The notes beneath the pieces are model-generated. The model was given only the letters and a program-made list of their open reading frames with translations, was not told the DNA's origin and made no database searches. A stretch of 64,000 nt of DNA from Bombus terrestris (taxonomy: Eukaryota > Arthropoda > Insecta > Hymenoptera > Apidae), in contig NW_025963561.1 in the NCBI RefSeq assembly GCF_910591885.1, positions 372,001 to 436,000 of the forward strand, read 5' to 3'. Made by a program: the position numbers and the translations under genes. This document shows, piece after piece, positions 15,138-29,830 of the stretch (within the stretch, counting starts at the first letter, position 1; each line of letters opens with the position of its first letter).

Positions 15138-15378
15138 GTTGCAATATAACGTTATAGGTCCTATAGTGATGGAATATAACGTTATACATTATAACGTAAT
15201 AATATATAACGTTATGCATCATATACTAATGCAACATAACGCTAAACGTTATAACGTAATAGTATAAAACATCGTACGTCATATAGTGATGCGATATAAC
15301 GTTATACGTAATAACGTAATAGTATATAACGTTTTACGTCATAACGTAATAGTATATAACGTTATACGTCATATAGTG
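15138..15378. repeat. 241-bp module bounded by GTTGC variants
   Basis: Two GTGGTTGCAATATAACG sites lie 241 bp apart (8 x 30 + 1). The interval contains the paired degenerate cores AACGCTAAACG and AAAACATCGTACG and ends with the TTTTACGTC variant. A module of the same length and word order lies at 33,066-33,306 in domain R. Confidence 0.82.
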
Positions 15379-15780
15379 GTTGCAATATAACGTTATAGGT
15401 CCTATAGTGATGGAATATAACGTTATACATTATAACGTAATAGTATATAACGTTATGCATCATATAGTAATGCAACATAACGCTAAACGTTATAACGTAA
15501 TAGTATAAAACATCGTACGTCATATAGTGATGCGATATAACGTTATACGTAATAACGTAATAGTATATAACGTTTTACGTCATAACGTAATAGTATATAA
15601 CGTTATACGTAATAACGTAATAGTATACAACGCTATACGTCATATAGTGGTGCACTATAACGTTATAGGTCCTACAGTGATGGAATATAACGTTATACGT
15701 CATATAGTGGTGCATTATAACGTTAAACGTTATAACGTAATACTATAAAACATCGTACGTCATATAGTGATGCGATATAA

Positions 15781-18700
15781 CGTTAAACGTAATAACGTAA
15801 TGGTATATAACGCTATACGTCATATAGTGGTGCACTATAACGTTATAGGTCCTACAGTGATGGAATATAACGTTATACATTATAACGTAATAGTATATAA
15901 CGTTATACGCCATATAGTGATGCAATACATCGTTATACGTCATATAGTGATGCGATATAACGTTATAGGTCCTATAGTGATGGAATATAACGTTATAGTA
16001 TATAACGTAATTGTACATAACGTTATACGTCATAACGTAATAGTATATAACGTTATACGTCATATAGTGGTGCAATATCACGTTAAAGGCCTTATAGTGA
16101 TGGAATACAACGTTATACATTATAACGTAATAGTATATAACGTATACGTCATAACGTAATAGTATATAACGTTATACGTCATAACGTAATAGTATATAAC
16201 GTTATACGTCATACAGTGGTGCAATATAACGTTATAGGTCTTATAGTGATGGCATATAACGTTATACATTATAACGTAATAGTATATAACGTTTTACGTC
16301 ATAACGTAATAGTATATAACGTTATACGTCATAACTTAATAGTATATAACGTTATACGTTATAACGTAATAGTATATAACGTTAGACGTCATAACGTAAT
16401 AGTACATAACGTTATACGTCATAACGTAATAGTATATAACGTTATACGTCATATAGTGGTGCAATATAACGGTATAGGCCTTATAGTGATGGAATATAAC
16501 GTTATACATTATAACGTAATAGTATATAACGTTATACGTCATAACGTAATAGTATATAACGTTGTACGTCATATAGTGGTGCAATATAACGTTATAGGTC
16601 TCATAGTGATGGAATATAACGTTATACATTATAACGTAATAGTATATAACGTTATACGTCATAACGTAATAGTATATAACGTTATACGTCATAACGTAAT
16701 AGTATATAACGTTATACGTCATAACGTAATAGTATATAACGTTATAGGCCTTATAATGATGGAATATAACGTTATACATTATAACGTAATAGTATATAAC
16801 GTTATACGTCATAACGTAATAGTATATAACGTTATAGGCCTTATAGTGATGGAATATAACGTTATAGTATAAAACGTAATAATACATAACGTTATACGTC
16901 ATAACGTAATAGTACATAACATTATACGTCATATAGTGGTGCAATATAACGTTATAGGCCTTATAGTGATGGAATATAACGTTATACATTATAACGTAAT
17001 AGTATATAACGTTATACGTCATAACGTAATAGTATATAACGTTATAGGCCTTATAATGATGGAATATAACGTTATACATTATAACGTCATAGTATATAAC
17101 GTTATACGTCATAACGTAATAGTATATAACGGTATACGTAATAACGTAGTAGTATATAACGTTATACGTCATATAGTGGTTGCAATATAACGTTATAGGT
17201 CCTATAGTGATGGAATATAACGTTATACATTATAACGTAATAGTATATAACGTTATGCATCATATAGTAATGCAACATAACGCTAAACGTTATAACGTAA
17301 TAGTATAAAACATCGTACGTCATATAGTGATGCGATATAACGTTATACGTCATAACGTAATAGTATATAACGTTTTACGTCATAACGTAATAGTACATAA
17401 CGTTGTACGTCATATAGTGGTGCAATATAACGTTATAGGTCCTATAGTGATGGAATATAACGTTATACATTATAACGTAATAGTATATAACGTTATACGT
17501 TATAACGTAATAGTATATAACGTTATACGTCATATAGTGATGCAATATATCGTTATACGTCATTTAGTGATGCGATATAACGTTATAGGTCCTATAGTGA
17601 TGGAATATAACGTTATAGTATATAACGTAATAGTACAAAACCTTATACGTCATAACGTAATAGTATATAACGTTATACGTCATATAGTGGTGCAATATCA
17701 CGTTATAGGCCTTATAGTGATGGAATATAACGTTATACATTATAACGTAATAGTATATAATGTTATACGTCATAACGTAATAGTATATAACGTTATACGT
17801 CATATTGTGGTGCAATATAACGTTATAGGCCTTATAGTGATGGAATATAACGTTATACATTATAACGTAATAGTATATAACGTTATACGTCATATAGTGG
17901 TGCAATATAACGTTATAGGTCCTATAGTGATGGAATATAACGTTATACATTATAACGTAATAGTATATAATGTTATACGTCATAACTTAATAGTATATAA
18001 CGTTATACGTCATATAGTGGTGCAATATAACGTTATAGGTCCTATAGTGATGGAATATAACGTTGTACATTATAACGTAATAGTATATAACGTTATACAT
18101 CATAACGTAATAGTATATAACGTTATACGTCATAACGTAATAGTATATAACGGTATGCATCATATAGTATGCAATATAACGCTAAACGTTATAACGTAAT
18201 AGTATAAAACATCGTACGTCATATAGTGTTGCGATATAACGTTATGCGTAATAACGTAATAGTATATAACGTTATACGTCATATAGTGATGCGATATAAC
18301 GTTATACCATATAACCTAATATTATATAACGTTATACGACATAACGTAATAGAATATAACGTTATAGGTTATAACGTAATAGTATATAACGTTATACGTC
18401 ATATAGTGATGCAATATATCGTTATACGTCATATAGTGATGCAATATAACGTTATAGGTCTCATAGTGATGGAATATAACGTTATACATTATAACGTAAT
18501 AGTATATAACGTTATACGTCATAACGTCATAGTATATAACGTTATAGGTCATATGGTGGTGCAATATAACGTTATAGGTCTCATAGTGATGGAATATAAC
18601 GTTATAGTATAAAACGTAATAATACATAACGTTATACGTCATAACGTAATAGTATATAACATTATATGTCATATAGTGGTGCAATATAACGTTATAGGCC

Positions 18701-19738
18701 TTACAGTGATGGAATATAACGTTATACATTATAACGTAATGGTATATAACGTTATACGTCATAACGTAATAGTATATAACGTTATACGTCGTATAGGGGT
18801 GCAATATAACGTTATAGGCCTTATAATGATGGCATATAACGTTATACATTATAACGTAATAGTATATAACGTTTTACGTCATAACGTAATAGTATATAAC
18901 GTTATAGGTCATATGGTGGTGCAATATAACGTTATAGGTCTCATAGTGATGGAATATAACGTTATACATTATAACGTAATAGTATATAATGTTATACGTC
19001 ATGACGTGATAGTATATAACGTTATAGGCCTTATAATGATGGAATATAACGTTATACATTATAACGTAATAGTATATAACGTTATACGTCATAACGTAAT
19101 AGTATATAACGTTATACGTCATAACGTAATAGTATATAACGTTATAGGTCATATGGTGGTGCACTATAACGTTATAGGTCCTACAGTGATGGAATATAAC
19201 GTTATACATTATAACGTAATAGTATATAACGTTATACGTCATAACGTAATAGTACATAACGTTACACGTCATAACGTAATAGTATATAACGTTATAGTTC
19301 ATATAGTGGTGCAATATAACGTTATAGGTCTCATAGTGATGGAAAATAACGTTATACATTATAGCGTAGTAGTATATAACGTTATACGTCATATAGTGGT
19401 GCAATATAACGTTAGAGGTCTTATAGTGATGGAATATAACGTTATACATTATAACGTAATAGTATATAACGTTATACGTCATAACGTAATAGTACATAAC
19501 GTTATACGTCATAACGTAATAGTATATAACGTTATAGTTCATATAGTGGTGCAATATAACGTTATAGGTCTCATAGTGATGGAATATAACGTTATACATT
19601 ATATCGTAATAGTATATAACGTTATACATCATAACGTAGTAGTATATAACGTTATACATCATAACGTAATAGTATATAACGTTATACGTCATAACTTAAT
19701 AGTATATAACGTTATACGTCATATAGTGGTGCAATATG
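15781..19738. repeat. L-HOR copy 3, shortened and rearranged
   Basis: The start matches 8,0xx-8,430 in order: the AACGTATACG deletion at about 16,143, then the GTGGTGCAATATAACG run at 16,216, equivalent to 8,429. The next matching anchor, GTTGC at 17,179, corresponds to 12,693, so about 3.3 kb of the full HOR is missing between them. Near 17,750-17,870 there are four additional monomers relative to 13,260. The end (19,290-19,700) is matched at 29,430-29,830, leading into the domain R anchor in both places. Confidence 0.75.
17179..17190. repeat. Recurring +1 variant GTGGTTGC (13 copies)
   Basis: A single extra T turns GTGGTGCAATATAACG into GTGGTTGCAATATAACG. The GTTGC starts are at 481, 3,871, 7,322, 9,212, 12,693, 15,138, 15,379, 17,179, 32,764, 32,915, 33,066, 33,307 and 63,865. 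Every copy is preceded by CGTCATATA and followed by AACGTTATAGGT, so one mutation was probably spread by amplification. All lie in L-type sequence. Each shifts the 30-bp register by one base. Confidence 0.9.
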
Positions 19739-20204
19739 GCGTTACAGTTCCTATAGTGATGGAATATAACGTTGTACATTATAACGTAATAGTTTATAAC
19801 TTTATACGCCATATAGTGTTGCAATATATCGTTATACGTCCAATAGAGATGCAATATAACGACATACGCCATATAGTGATGGAATATAACGTTATACATT
19901 ATGACGTAATAGTTTATAACTTTATACGCCATATAGTGATGCAATATATCGTTATACGTCATATAGAGATGCAATATAACGATATACGCCATATAGTGAT
20001 GCAATATATCGTTATACGTCCTATAGTGATGCAATATATCGTTATACGTCCTATAGTTATGGAATACAACGTTATACCTTATAACCTAACAGTATATGAC
20101 GTTATACCTTATAACGTAATAGTATATAACGTTATACGTCATAGAGTGATGCAATATATCGTTATACGTCATATAGTGATGCGATATAACGTTATACCAT
20201 ATAA

Positions 20205-20232
20205 CCCAATAGTATATAACGACATAACGTAA
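20205..20232. repeat. 7-bp deletion junction, six copies
   Basis: The normal order GTATATAACGTTATACGACA is shortened to GTATATAACGACATAACG, losing GTTATAC and giving a 23-bp monomer. The same junction recurs at about 30,351, 34,999, 42,388, 48,680 and 54,973, always after ATATAACCCAATA or GTATAACCCAATA. It occurs once per R-HOR copy and explains why the HOR length is 209 x 30 + 23. Confidence 0.92.
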
Positions 20233-20462
20233 TAGAATATAACGTTATAGGTTATAACGTAATAGTATATAACGTTATACGTCATATAGTGATGCAATAT
20301 ATCGTTATTCGTCATATAGTGATGCAATATAACGTTATACCTCATATTGTGATGCGATATACCTTTATACGTTATAACATAATTGTATATAACGTGATAC
20401 GACATAACGTAATAGTATATAACGTTATACGTCATATAGTGATGCAATATATCGTTATATGA

Positions 20463-20475
20463 CCGAAAGGGAGGC
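20463..20475. repeat. Purine-rich CCGAAAGAGAGG marker word (31 copies)
   Basis: In these monomers the usual TCATATAGTGATGC is replaced by ACCGAAAGAGAGGC, too different to be a few point changes. Starts are 1,283; 20,463; 20,943; 23,133; 24,183; 25,563; 30,595; 31,075; 31,525; 35,122; 35,602; 36,022; 38,212; 39,307; 42,510; 42,990; 43,410; 44,550; 45,600; 48,803; 49,283; 49,703; 50,843; 51,893; 55,096; 55,576; 55,996; 58,036; 58,786; 59,536; 62,746. It is the most GC-rich and least repeat-like word in the array and an excellent landmark for domain R. The copy at 20,463 reads AAAGGGAGG. Confidence 0.93.
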
Positions 20476-23400
20476 AATAAAACGTTATACGTCATATAGT
20501 GATGCGATATAACGTTATACCATATAACCTAATAGTATATAAAGTTATACGACATAACGTAATAGAATATAACGTTATAGGTTATAACGTAATAGTATAT
20601 AACGTTATACCTCATATTGTGATGCGATATAACTTTATACGTTATAACATAATTGTATATAACGTGATACGTCATATAGTGGTGCAATATATCGTTATAC
20701 GTCATATAATGATGCGATATAACGTTATACCATATAACCTAATAGTAAATAACGTTATACGACATAACTTAATAGATTATAACGTTATAGGTTATAACGT
20801 AATAGTATATAACGTTATACCTCATATTGTGATGCGATATAACTTTATACGTTATAACATAATTGTTTATAACGTGATACGTCATAACGTAATAGTATAT
20901 AACGTTATACGTCATATAGTGATGCAATATATCGTTATATGACCGAAAGAGAGGCAATAAAACGTTGTACGTCATATAGTGATGCGATATAACGTTATAC
21001 GTAATAACGTAATAGTATATAATGTTATACCCCATATTGTGATGCAATATATCGTTATACGGCCTATAGTTACGCAATACAACGTTATACCTTATAACCT
21101 AACAGTATATGACATTATACCTTATAACGTAATAGTATACAACGTTATACGTTATAACGTGATAGTATATAACGTTATACGTTATAACGTAATAGTATAT
21201 AACGTTTTACGTCATAACGTAATAGTATATAACGTTATACGTCATATAGTGGTGCAATATAACGTTATAGGTCCTATAGTGATGGAATATAACGTTATAC
21301 ATTATAACGTAATAGTATATAATGTTATACCCCATATTGTGATGCAATATATCGTTATACGTCCTATAGTTATGCAATACAACGTTATACGTTATAACCT
21401 AACAGTATATGACGTTATACCTTATAACGTAATAGTATATAACGTTATACGTCATAACGTAATAGTATATAACGTTATACGTTATAACGTAATAGTATAT
21501 AACGTTATACGTCATATAGTGGTGCAATATATCGTTATACGTCATATAATGATTCGATATAACGTTATACCATGTAACCTAATAGTATATAAAGTTATAC
21601 GACATAACGTAATAGAATATAACGTTATAGGTCATAACGTAATAGTATATAACGTTATACCTCATATTGTGATGCGATATAACTTTATACGTTATAACAT
21701 AATTGTATATAACGTGATACGTCATATAGTGTTGCAATATATCGTTATACGTCATATAATGATGCGATATAACGTTATACCATATAACCTAATAGTAAAT
21801 AACGTTATACGAAATAACGTAATAGAATATAACGTTATAAGTTATAACGTAATAGTATATAACGTTATACCTCATATTGTGATATGATATAACTTTATAC
21901 GTTATAACTTAATTGTATATAACGTGATACGTCATAACGTAATAGTATATAACGTTTTACGTCATAACGTAATAGTATATAACGTTATACGTCATATAGT
22001 GGTTCAATATAACGTTATAGGTCCTATAGTGATGGAATATAACGTTATAGAATATAACGTAATAGTATATAACGTTATACCTTATAACGTAATAGTATAT
22101 AACGTTTTACGTCATAACGTAATAGTATATAACATTATACGTCATATAGTGGTGCAATATAACGTTGTAGGTCCTATAGTGATGGAATATAACGTTATAC
22201 ATTATAACGTAATAGTATAAAACATCGTACGTCATATAGGGATGCGATATAACGTTATACGTAATAACGTAATAGTACATTACGCTATACGTCATATAGT
22301 GGTGCACTATAACGTTATAGGTCCTACAGTGATGGAATATAACGTTGTACATTATAACGTAATAGTATATAACGCTATACGTCATATAGAGATGCAATAT
22401 AACGATATACGCCCTATAGTGATGGAATATAACGTTATACATTATAACGAAATAGTATATATCGTTATACGTTATAACGTAATAGTATATAACGTTATAC
22501 GTTATAACGTAATAGTGTATAACGCTTTACGTCATAACGTAATAGTATATAACGTTATACGTCATATAGTGTTGCAATATAACGTTATAGGTCCTATAGT
22601 GATGGAATATAACGTTATAGAATATTACATAATAGTATATAACGTTATACCTTATAACGTAATAGTATATAACGTTTTACGTCATAACGTAATAGTATAT
22701 AACATTATACTTCATATAGTGGTGCAATATAACGTTGTAGGTCCTATAGTGATGGAATATAACGTTATACATTATAACGTAATAGTATATAACGTTATAC
22801 GTTATAACGTAATAGTATATAACGTTATACGTTATAACGTAATAGTATATAACGTTATACGTTATAACGTAATAGTATATAACGTTATACGTCATATAGT
22901 GATGCGATATAACGTTATACCATATAACCTAATAGTAAATAACGCTATACGAAATAACGTAATAGAATATAACGTTATAAGTTATAACGTAATAGTATAT
23001 AACGTTATACCTCATATTGTGATGCGATATAACTTTATACGTTATAACATAATTGTATATAACGTGATACGTCATAACTTAATAGCATATAACGTTATAC
23101 GTCATATAGTGATGCAATATCTCGTTATACGACCGAAAGAGAGGCAATAAAACGTTATACGTCATATAGTGATGCGATATAACCTTATACGTAATAACGT
23201 AATAGTATATAACGTTATACATCATATAGTAATGCAATATAACGTTAAACGTTATAACGTAATAGTATAAAACATCGTACGTCATATAGTGATGCGATAT
23301 AACGTTATACGTAATAACGTAATAGTATATAACGCTATACGTCATATAGTGGTGCACTATAACGTTATAGGTCCTACAGTGATGGAATATAACGTTGTAC

Positions 23401-26400
23401 ATTATAACGTAATAGTATATAACGCTATATGTCATATAGAGATGCAATATAACGATATACGCCCTATAGTGATGGAATATAACGTTATACATTATAACGT
23501 AATAGTATATAACGTTATACGTTATAACGTAATAGTATATAACGTTATACGTTATAACGTAATAGTATATAACGTTTTACGTCATAACGTAATAGTATAT
23601 AACGTTATACGTCATATAGTGGTGCAATATAACGTTATAGGTCCTATAGTGATGGAATATAACGTTATAGAATATAACGTAATAGTATATAACGTTATAC
23701 CTTATAACGTAATAGTATATAACGTTTTACGTCATAACGTAATGGTATATAACATTATACGTCATATAGTGGTGCAATATAACGTTGTAGGTCCTATAGT
23801 GATGGAATATAACGTTATACATTATAACGTAATAGTATATAACGTTATACGTTGTAACGTAATAGTATATAACGTTATACGTTATAACGTAATAGTATAT
23901 AACGTTATACGTCATATAGTGATGCAATATATCGTTATACGTCATATAGTGATGCGATATAACGTTATAACATATAACCTAATAGTATATAACGTTATAC
24001 GACATAACGTAATATAATGTAACGTTATAGGTTATAACGTAATAGTATATAACGTTGTACCTCATATTGTGATGCGATATAACTTTATACGTTATAACTT
24101 AATTGTATATAACGTGATACGTCATAACGTAATAGTATATAACGTTATACGTCATATAGTGATGCAATATATCGTTATACGACCGAAAGAGAGGCAATAA
24201 AACGTTATACGTCATATAGTGATGCGATATAACCGTATACGTAATAACGTAATAGTATATAACGTTATACATCATATAGTAATGCAATATAACGTTAAAC
24301 GTTATAACGTAATAGTATAAAACATCGTACGTCATATAGGGATGCGATATAACGTTATACGTAATAACGTAATAGTATATAACGCTATACGTCATATAGT
24401 GGTGCACTATAACGTTATAGGTCCTACAGTGATGGAAAATAACGTTGTACATTATAACGTAATAGTATATAACGCTATACGTCATATAGAGATGCAATAT
24501 AACGATATACGCCCTATAGTGATGGAATATAACGTTATACATTATAACGTAATAGAATATAATGTTATAGTATATAACGTAATAGTATATAACGTTATAC
24601 GTCATAACGTAATAGTATATAACGTTATACGTCATATCGTAATAGTATATAACGTTATACGTCATATAGTGGTGCAATATAACGTTATAGGTCCTATAGT
24701 GATGGAATATAACGTTATAGAATATAACGTAATAGTATATAACGTTATACCTTATAACGTAATAGTATATAACGTTTTACGTCATTACGTAATAGTATAT
24801 AACGTTATACGTCATATAGTGGTGCAATATAACGTTATAGGTCCTATAGTGGTGGAATATAACGTTATACATTATAACGTAATAGTATATAATGTTATAC
24901 CCCATATTGTGATGCAATATATCGTTATACGTCCTATAGTTATGCAATACAACGTTATACGTTATAACCTAACAGTATATGACGTTATACCTTATAACGT
25001 AATAGTATATAACGTTATACGTCATAACGTAATAGTATATAACGTTATACGTTATAACGTAATAGTATATAACGTTATACGTCATATAGAGGTGCAATAT
25101 ATCGTTATACGTCATATAATGATTCGATATAACGTTATACCATATAACCTAATAGTATATAAAGTTATACGACATAACGTAATAGAATATAACGTTATAG
25201 GTCATAACGTAATAGTATATAACGTTATACCTCATATTGTGATGCGATATAACTTTATACGTTATAACATAATTGTATATAACGTGATACGTCATATAGT
25301 GTAGCAATATATCGTTATACGTCATATAATGATGCGATATAACGTTATACAATATAACCTAATAGTAAATAACGTTATACGAAATAACGTAATAGAATAT
25401 AACGTTATAAGTTATAACGTAATAGTATATAACGTTATACCTCATATTGTGATGCGATATAACTTTATACGTTATAACATAATTGTATATAACGTGATAC
25501 GTCATAACGTAATAGCATATAACGTTATACGTCATATAGTGATGCAATATATCGTTATACGACCGAAAGAGAGGCAATAAAACGTTATACGTCATATAGT
25601 GATGCGATATAACCGTATACGTAATAACGTAATAGTATATAACGTTATACATCATATAGTAATGCAATATAACGTTAAACGTTATAACGTAATAGTATAA
25701 AACATCGTACGTCATATTGGGATGCGATATAACGTTATACGTAATAACGTAATAGTATATAACGCTATACGTCATATAGTGGTGCACTATAACGTTATAG
25801 GTCCTACAGTGATGGAATATAACGTTGTACATTATAACGTAATAGTATATAACGCTATACGTCATATAGAGATGCAATATAACGATATACGCCCTATAGT
25901 GATGGAATATAACGTTATACATTATAACGTAATAGTATATAACGTTATACGTTATAACGTAATAGTATATAACGTTATACGTTATAACGTAATAGTATAT
26001 AACGTTTTACGTCATAACGTAATAGTATATAACGTTATACGTCATATAGTGGTGCAATATAACGTTATAGGTCCTATAGTGATGGAATATAACGTTATAG
26101 AATATAACGTAATAGTATATAACGTTATACCTTATAACGTAATAGTATATAACGTTTTACGTCATAACGTAATAGTATATAACATTATACGTCATATAGT
26201 GGTGGAATATAACGTTGTAGGTCCTATAGTGATGGAATATAACGTTATACATTATAACGTAATAGTATATAACGTTATACGTTATAACCTAATAGTATAT
26301 AATGTTATACGTTATAACGTAATAGTATATAACGTTATACGTCATATAGTGATGCAATATATCGTTATACGTCATATAGTGATGCGATATAGCGTTATAA

Positions 26401-26520
26401 CATATAACCTGATAGTATATAACGTTATACGACATAACGTAATATAATGTAACGTTATAGGTTATAACGTAATAGTATATAACGTTATACGTCATATAGT
26501 GATGCAATATATCGTTATAC

Positions 26521-26550
26521 GTCATAGAGTGCGGAGATTAAACGTGATAG
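26521..26550. repeat. Once-per-HOR marker GCGGAGATTA
   Basis: The word AGAGTGCGGAGATTAAACG occurs with GCGGAG starting at 26,531, 40,125, 46,418, 52,711 and 60,354, once in each R copy except the short R0b. Spacings of 6,293, 6,293 and 7,643 bp mirror the HOR lengths. Related forms lie at 931 (GAGGAGATTA) and about 61,644 (TGGAGATTA). Confidence 0.88.
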
Positions 26551-27239
26551 GTCCTATAGTGAGGGAATATAACGTTATACATTCTAGCGGAATAGCATAT
26601 AACGTTATACGTCATAACGTAATAGTATATCACCTTATACATCATCTAGTGATGCAATATATCGTTAAACGTTAAAACGTAATACTATAAAACATCGTAC
26701 GTCATATAGTCATGCGATATAACGTTATACGTCATATAGTGATGCGATATAACGTTATACCTCATATTGTGATGCGATATAACTTTATACGTTATAACAT
26801 AATTGTATACAACGTGATACGTCATAACGTAATAGTATATAACGTTATACGTCATAACGTAATAGTATATAACGTTATACGTCATATAGTGGTGCAATAT
26901 AGCGTTACAGGTCCTATAGTGATGGAATATAACGTTATTCATTATAACGTAATAGTTTATAAGTTTATACGCCATATAGTGATGCAATATATCGTTATAC
27001 GTTCAATAGAGATGCAATATAACGATATGCGCCATATAGTGATGGAATATAACGTTATACATTATGACGTAAGAGTTTATAACTTTATACGCCATATAGT
27101 GATGCAATATATCGTTATACGTCCTATAGTGATGCAATATATCGTTATACGTCCTATAGTTATACAATACAACGTTATACCTTATAACCTAACACTATAT
27201 GACGTTATACCTTATAACGTAATAGTATATAAAGTTATA

Positions 27240-29830
27240 CGTCATATAGAGGTGCAATATAACGTTATAGGTCTTATAGTGATGGAATATAACGTTATAC
27301 ATTATAACGTAATAGTATATAACGTTATACGTCATAACGTAATAGTATATGACGTTATACGTCATAACGTAATAGTATATAACGTTATACATTATATAGT
27401 AATGCAATATAACGTTAAACGTTATAACGTAATAGTATAAAACATCGTACGTCATATAGTGATGCGATATAACGTTATACGTAATAACGTAATAGCATAT
27501 AACGTTATACGTCATATTGTGATGCAATATATCGTTATACGTCCTATAGATATGCAATACAACGTTATACCTTGTAACCTAACAGTATATGAAGTTATAC
27601 ATTATAACGTAATAGTATATAACGTTATACCTCATATAGAGGTGCAATGTAACGTTAAACGTTATAACGTAATAGTATAAAACATCGTACGTCATATAGT
27701 GATGAGATATAACGTTATACGTAATAACGTAATAGTATATAACGTTATACGTCATATAGAGGTGCAATATAACGTTATAGGTCTTATAGTGATGGAATAT
27801 AACGTTATACATTATAACGTCATAGTATATAACGTTATACGTCATAACGTAATAGTATATAACGTTATACGTCATATAGTGGTGCAATATAACGTTATAG
27901 GTCCTACAGTGATGGAATATTACGTTATACAATATAACGTAATAGTATATAACGTTATACGTCATAACGTAATAGTATATAACGTTATACGTCATAACGT
28001 AATAGTATATAACGTTATACGTCATAACGTAATAGTATATAACGTTATAGGCCTTATAGTGATGGCATATAACGTTATACATTATAACGTAATAGTATAT
28101 AACGTTATACGCCATAACGTAATAGTATATAACGTTATACGTCATATAGTGGTGCAATATAACGTTATAGGTCCTACAGTGATGGAATATTACGTTATAC
28201 AATATAACGTAATAGTATATAACGATATACGTCATAACGTAATAGTATATAACGTTATAGGTCATATGGTGGTGCAATATAACGTTATAGGTCTCATAGT
28301 GATGGAATATAACGTTATACATTATAACGTAATAGTATATAACGTTCTACGTCATAACGTAATAGTACATAACGTTATACGTCATAACGTAATAGTATAT
28401 AACGTTATAGTTCATATAGTGGTGCAATATAACGTTATAGGTCTCATAGTGATGGAATATAACGTTATACATTATATCGTAATAGTATATAACGTTATAC
28501 GTCATAACGTAATAGTATATAACATTGTACGTCATGTAGTGGTGCAATATAACGTTATAGGTCTCATAGTGATGGAATATAACGTTATACATTATAACGT
28601 AATAGTATATAACGTTATACGTCATAACGTAATAGTATATAACATTGTACGTCATATAGTGGTGCAATATAACGTTATAGGTCTCATAGTGATGGAATAT
28701 AACGTTATACATTATAACGTATAGTATATAACGTTATACGTCATAACGTAATAGTATATAACATTGTACGTCATATAGTGGTGCAATATAACGTTATAGG
28801 TCTCATAGTGATGGAATATAACGTTATACATTATAACGTAATAGTATATAACGTTATACGTCATAACGTAATAGTATATAACGTTATAGGTCATATGGTG
28901 GTGCAATATAACGTTATAGGTCTCATAGTGATGGAATATAACGTTATACATTATAACGTAATAGTATATAACGTTCTACGTCATATAGTGGTGCAATATA
29001 ACGCTATAGGTCCTATAGTGATGGAATATAACGTTATACATTATAACGTAATAGTATGTAACGTTATACGTCATAACGTAATAGTATATAACGTTATACG
29101 TCATAACGTAATAGTATATAACGTTATGCGTCTTATAGTAATGCAATATAACGCTAAACGTTATAACGTAATAGTTTAAAACATCGCACGTCATATAGTG
29201 ATAGGATATAACGTTATACGTAATAACGTAATAGTATATAACGTTATACGTCATAACTTAATAGTATATAACGTTATACGTCATATAGTGGTGCAATATA
29301 ACGTTAGAGGTCTTATAGTGATGGAATATAACGTTATACATTATAACGTAATAGTATATAACGTTATACGTCATAACGTAATAGTACATAACGTTATACG
29401 TCATAACGTAATAGTATAGAACGTTATAGTTCATATAGTGGTGCAATATAACGTTATAGGTCTCATAGTGATGGAAAATAACGTTATACATTATAGCGTA
29501 GTAGTATATAACGTTATACGTCATATAGTGGTGCAATATAACGTTAGAGGTCTTATAGTGATGGAATATAACGTTATACATTATAACGTAATAGTATATA
29601 ACGTTATACGTCATAACGTAATAGTACATAACGTTATACGTCATAACGTAATAGTATATAACGTTATAGTTCATATAGTGGTGCAATATAACGTTATAGG
29701 TCTCATAGTGATGGAATATAACGTTATACATTATATCGTAATAGTATATAACGTTATACATCATAACGTAATAGTATATAACGTTATACATCATAACGTA
29801 ATAGTATAAAACGTTATACGTCATAACTTA
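27240..29830. repeat. L-type patch within R0a
   Basis: Linkers switch here to GGTCTTATAGTGATGGAA, GGTCTCATAGTGATGGAA and GGCCTTATAGTGATGGAA, as in domain L. The part 27,699 to about 28,240 recurs at 61,912 to about 62,450 (offset 34,213). A one-base deletion, ATAACGTATAGTATA at 28,720, is found only here. A block with GTTAGAGGTCTTATAGTG repeats about 240 bp apart at 29,305 and 29,545. Confidence 0.78.

Larger units (their letters stand above)
13591..15780. repeat. Domain L connector between HOR copies 2 and 3
   Basis: Its first part, to about 14,660, is repeated at about 18,200-19,285 with an offset of 4,606 and then 4,621 bp. The change of 15 bp is explained by the half-monomer deletion at 13,996. 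The run 12,676-13,590 is likewise matched at 17,162-18,199 with an offset that starts at 4,486 and grows by 120 bp. The later part holds a 241-bp module (15,138-15,378) and, from about 15,650, sequence resembling 2,690-3,300. Only monomers are present. Confidence 0.75.

Noticed and set aside
18676..20232. Open frame of 518 codons on the + strand (also 509 codons at 13,620-15,149)
   Set aside because: The product would be a monotonous 10-residue repeat around Tyr-Asn-Val-Ile. A 30-bp repeat without an in-frame stop is open by arithmetic, the opposite strand is open over the same region, and frames end wherever an indel or the TAAAACATCG word occurs. There is no start context, domain or codon bias.
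20463..20475. CENP-B box in the CCGAAAG word
   Set aside because: The reverse complement has TTTCGG, which fits the TTCG start of the box, but the required A and the CGGG end are absent in the flanking GTCGTATAACG.
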